From: JAZDOK01 sp043798715
GTDB taxonomy: Bacteria > Vulcanimicrobiota > JAZDOK01
Direction: 5' to 3'
NCBI GenBank assembly: GCA_043798715.1
Contig: JAZDOK010000068.1
Span: 1 to 40,234 of the forward strand
DNA length: 40,234 nt
The notes under the pieces were generated by a model that saw only the letters and a list, made by a program, of their open reading frames with translations, was not told where the DNA came from and did not search any database. Every line of letters begins with the position of its first letter. Position 1 is the stretch's first letter. Position numbers and translations under genes: made by a program. Below are positions 39,680 to 40,234 of the stretch, piece by piece.

Positions 39680-40231
39680 ATGAAGTGTTACTATGAAAGC
39701 CATCCTGACGCCCTCGCGTTTATTTATCACCTGGCCAGGGCACAGGATGTTTATTTTACTCCGGAAAAACTGAAAAGAATCCACTATCTTATTTTTCAGG
39801 AAACAGAACCGGAGAAAGCAGGCAAATACCGGGAGGGCGAAATGAAGGTCGGGGATTTTTCTCCGCCTTCACCGGCATCCGTGCCTTCCCTTATGGAAGA
39901 CCTCTGCTGCTGGCTTAACCTGCATCAGACAAAAAAGCGGCACCCGGTTGAAGTGGCGGCCCTGGCCTATTATCAGCTTATGAACATTCATCCCTTCCAC
40001 GACGGAAACGGCCGGGTGGCCCATTTCCTTTACAACCTGTATCTTCTGAATTACAACTATCCTTTCGCCGATATTCCCGACGGGTGGAAAGTGGAATTAT
40101 ACAAATCGTTGCGCTCCGCCGACGAAGGAGACTTCGAGCAGATAATCCGCTTCATCTCCCGATGCGCCCACAAAGCGCTCAAGGAGCATACGCAGGGCAT
40201 AGCGGTGGAGTATTCACGGGGAAAGAAATAA
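39680..40231 (+). CDS. Fic-domain protein (AMP-transferase family)
   Basis: This 183-residue protein starts at ATG 39680 with no clear Shine-Dalgarno site, so it probably relies on coupling with the upstream gene. The Fic core has GKYREGEMKVGDFSPPSP, then the active-site motif HPFHDGNGRVAH at 104-115: His104 is the catalytic base and DGNGR the nucleotide loop. The final Arg of HxFx(D/E)GNGRxxR is His here, which may alter nucleotide binding. Fic proteins transfer AMP or other phosphate groups to target proteins. No inhibitory helix is visible within it. Confidence 0.88.
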   Translation: MKCYYESHPDALAFIYHLARAQDVYFTPEKLKRIHYLIFQETEPEKAGKYREGEMKVGDFSPPSPASVPSLMEDLCCWLNLHQTKKRHPVEVAALAYYQLMNIHPFHDGNGRVAHFLYNLYLLNYNYPFADIPDGWKVELYKSLRSADEGDFEQIIRFISRCAHKALKEHTQGIAVEYSRGKK

Positions 40232-40234
40232 AGT

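Noticed and set aside
1..40234. CRISPR arrays, tRNA or rRNA genes, riboswitches
   Set aside because: No regularly spaced short repeats, no cloverleaf with a CCA-type end and no rRNA-like stretch were seen. The repeats present are the direct and inverted repeats listed.

Overview
The window looks like chromosomal DNA of a diderm (Gram-negative-type) bacterium. It carries a LolA-like periplasmic protein, a membrane-anchored alpha-2-macroglobulin, pseudopilins with a GspE/GspF machine, and a class B-like transpeptidase. Most genes are GC-rich (judged by eye) with good Shine-Dalgarno sites. Eukaryote-like Ser/Thr kinases fused to FlgO/TPR or GspE modules recall Acidobacteriota/Aminicenantota-type or other deep-branching phyla, but no gene here fixes the taxonomy.

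Layout. (1) 1-860: a penicillin-binding transpeptidase, missing only its first codons at the window edge. (2) About 930-8000: an AT-richer accessory island. It holds a DUF2806-type gene, a small membrane protein, an 800-aa Mrr-like/PIN-like putative nuclease and a HEPN-motif gene, all on the + strand. They lie among duplicated fragments: the PBP 3' end, the HEPN-gene 3' end, and a degraded REP-associated tyrosine transposase (RAYT) with a REP-like inverted repeat. A 72-bp element stands directly before each of the three cargo blocks. One cargo gene ends in a well-formed integron attC-like site; two other junctions show attC-like half sites. No integrase is visible. (3) 7980-8550: an AbrB/MazE-RelE toxin-antitoxin pair. 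(4) 8630-15603: an oxidoreductase-AMMECR1-alpha-2-macroglobulin operon behind a promoter whose -35 box sits inside a perfect 11-bp inverted repeat. (5) 15954-22826: a ribose/galactose-type ABC importer plus a DUF4239 membrane gene. A 2.6-kb block of mostly opposite-strand genes (FMN reductase, two unknowns, a CDGSH-like remnant) separates the binding protein from the ATPase. (6) 22902-23999: a GyrI-like protein and methylglyoxal synthase. (7) 24136-38297: a secretion/pilus locus in two convergent arms. The + arm is gspF, a GAF/HD-GYP protein, and a protein-kinase-fold domain fused to a GspE ATPase. The - arm is alpha/beta hydrolase, AMIN/phosphodiester glycosidase, Hsp20, LolA-like, Ser/Thr kinase-FlgO-TPR, and three prepilin-like proteins. 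(8) 38373-40231: phosphoglycerate mutase, then divergently a charged-repeat protein and a Fic protein.

Two things deserve most attention. The first is the assembly ATPase whose N-terminal domain is a kinase fold lacking the usual catalytic residues, next to a divergent HD-GYP protein and opposite an apparently active kinase in the pilin operon. The second is the cassette-like island of defence-like genes with attC-like ends and a recurring boundary element.
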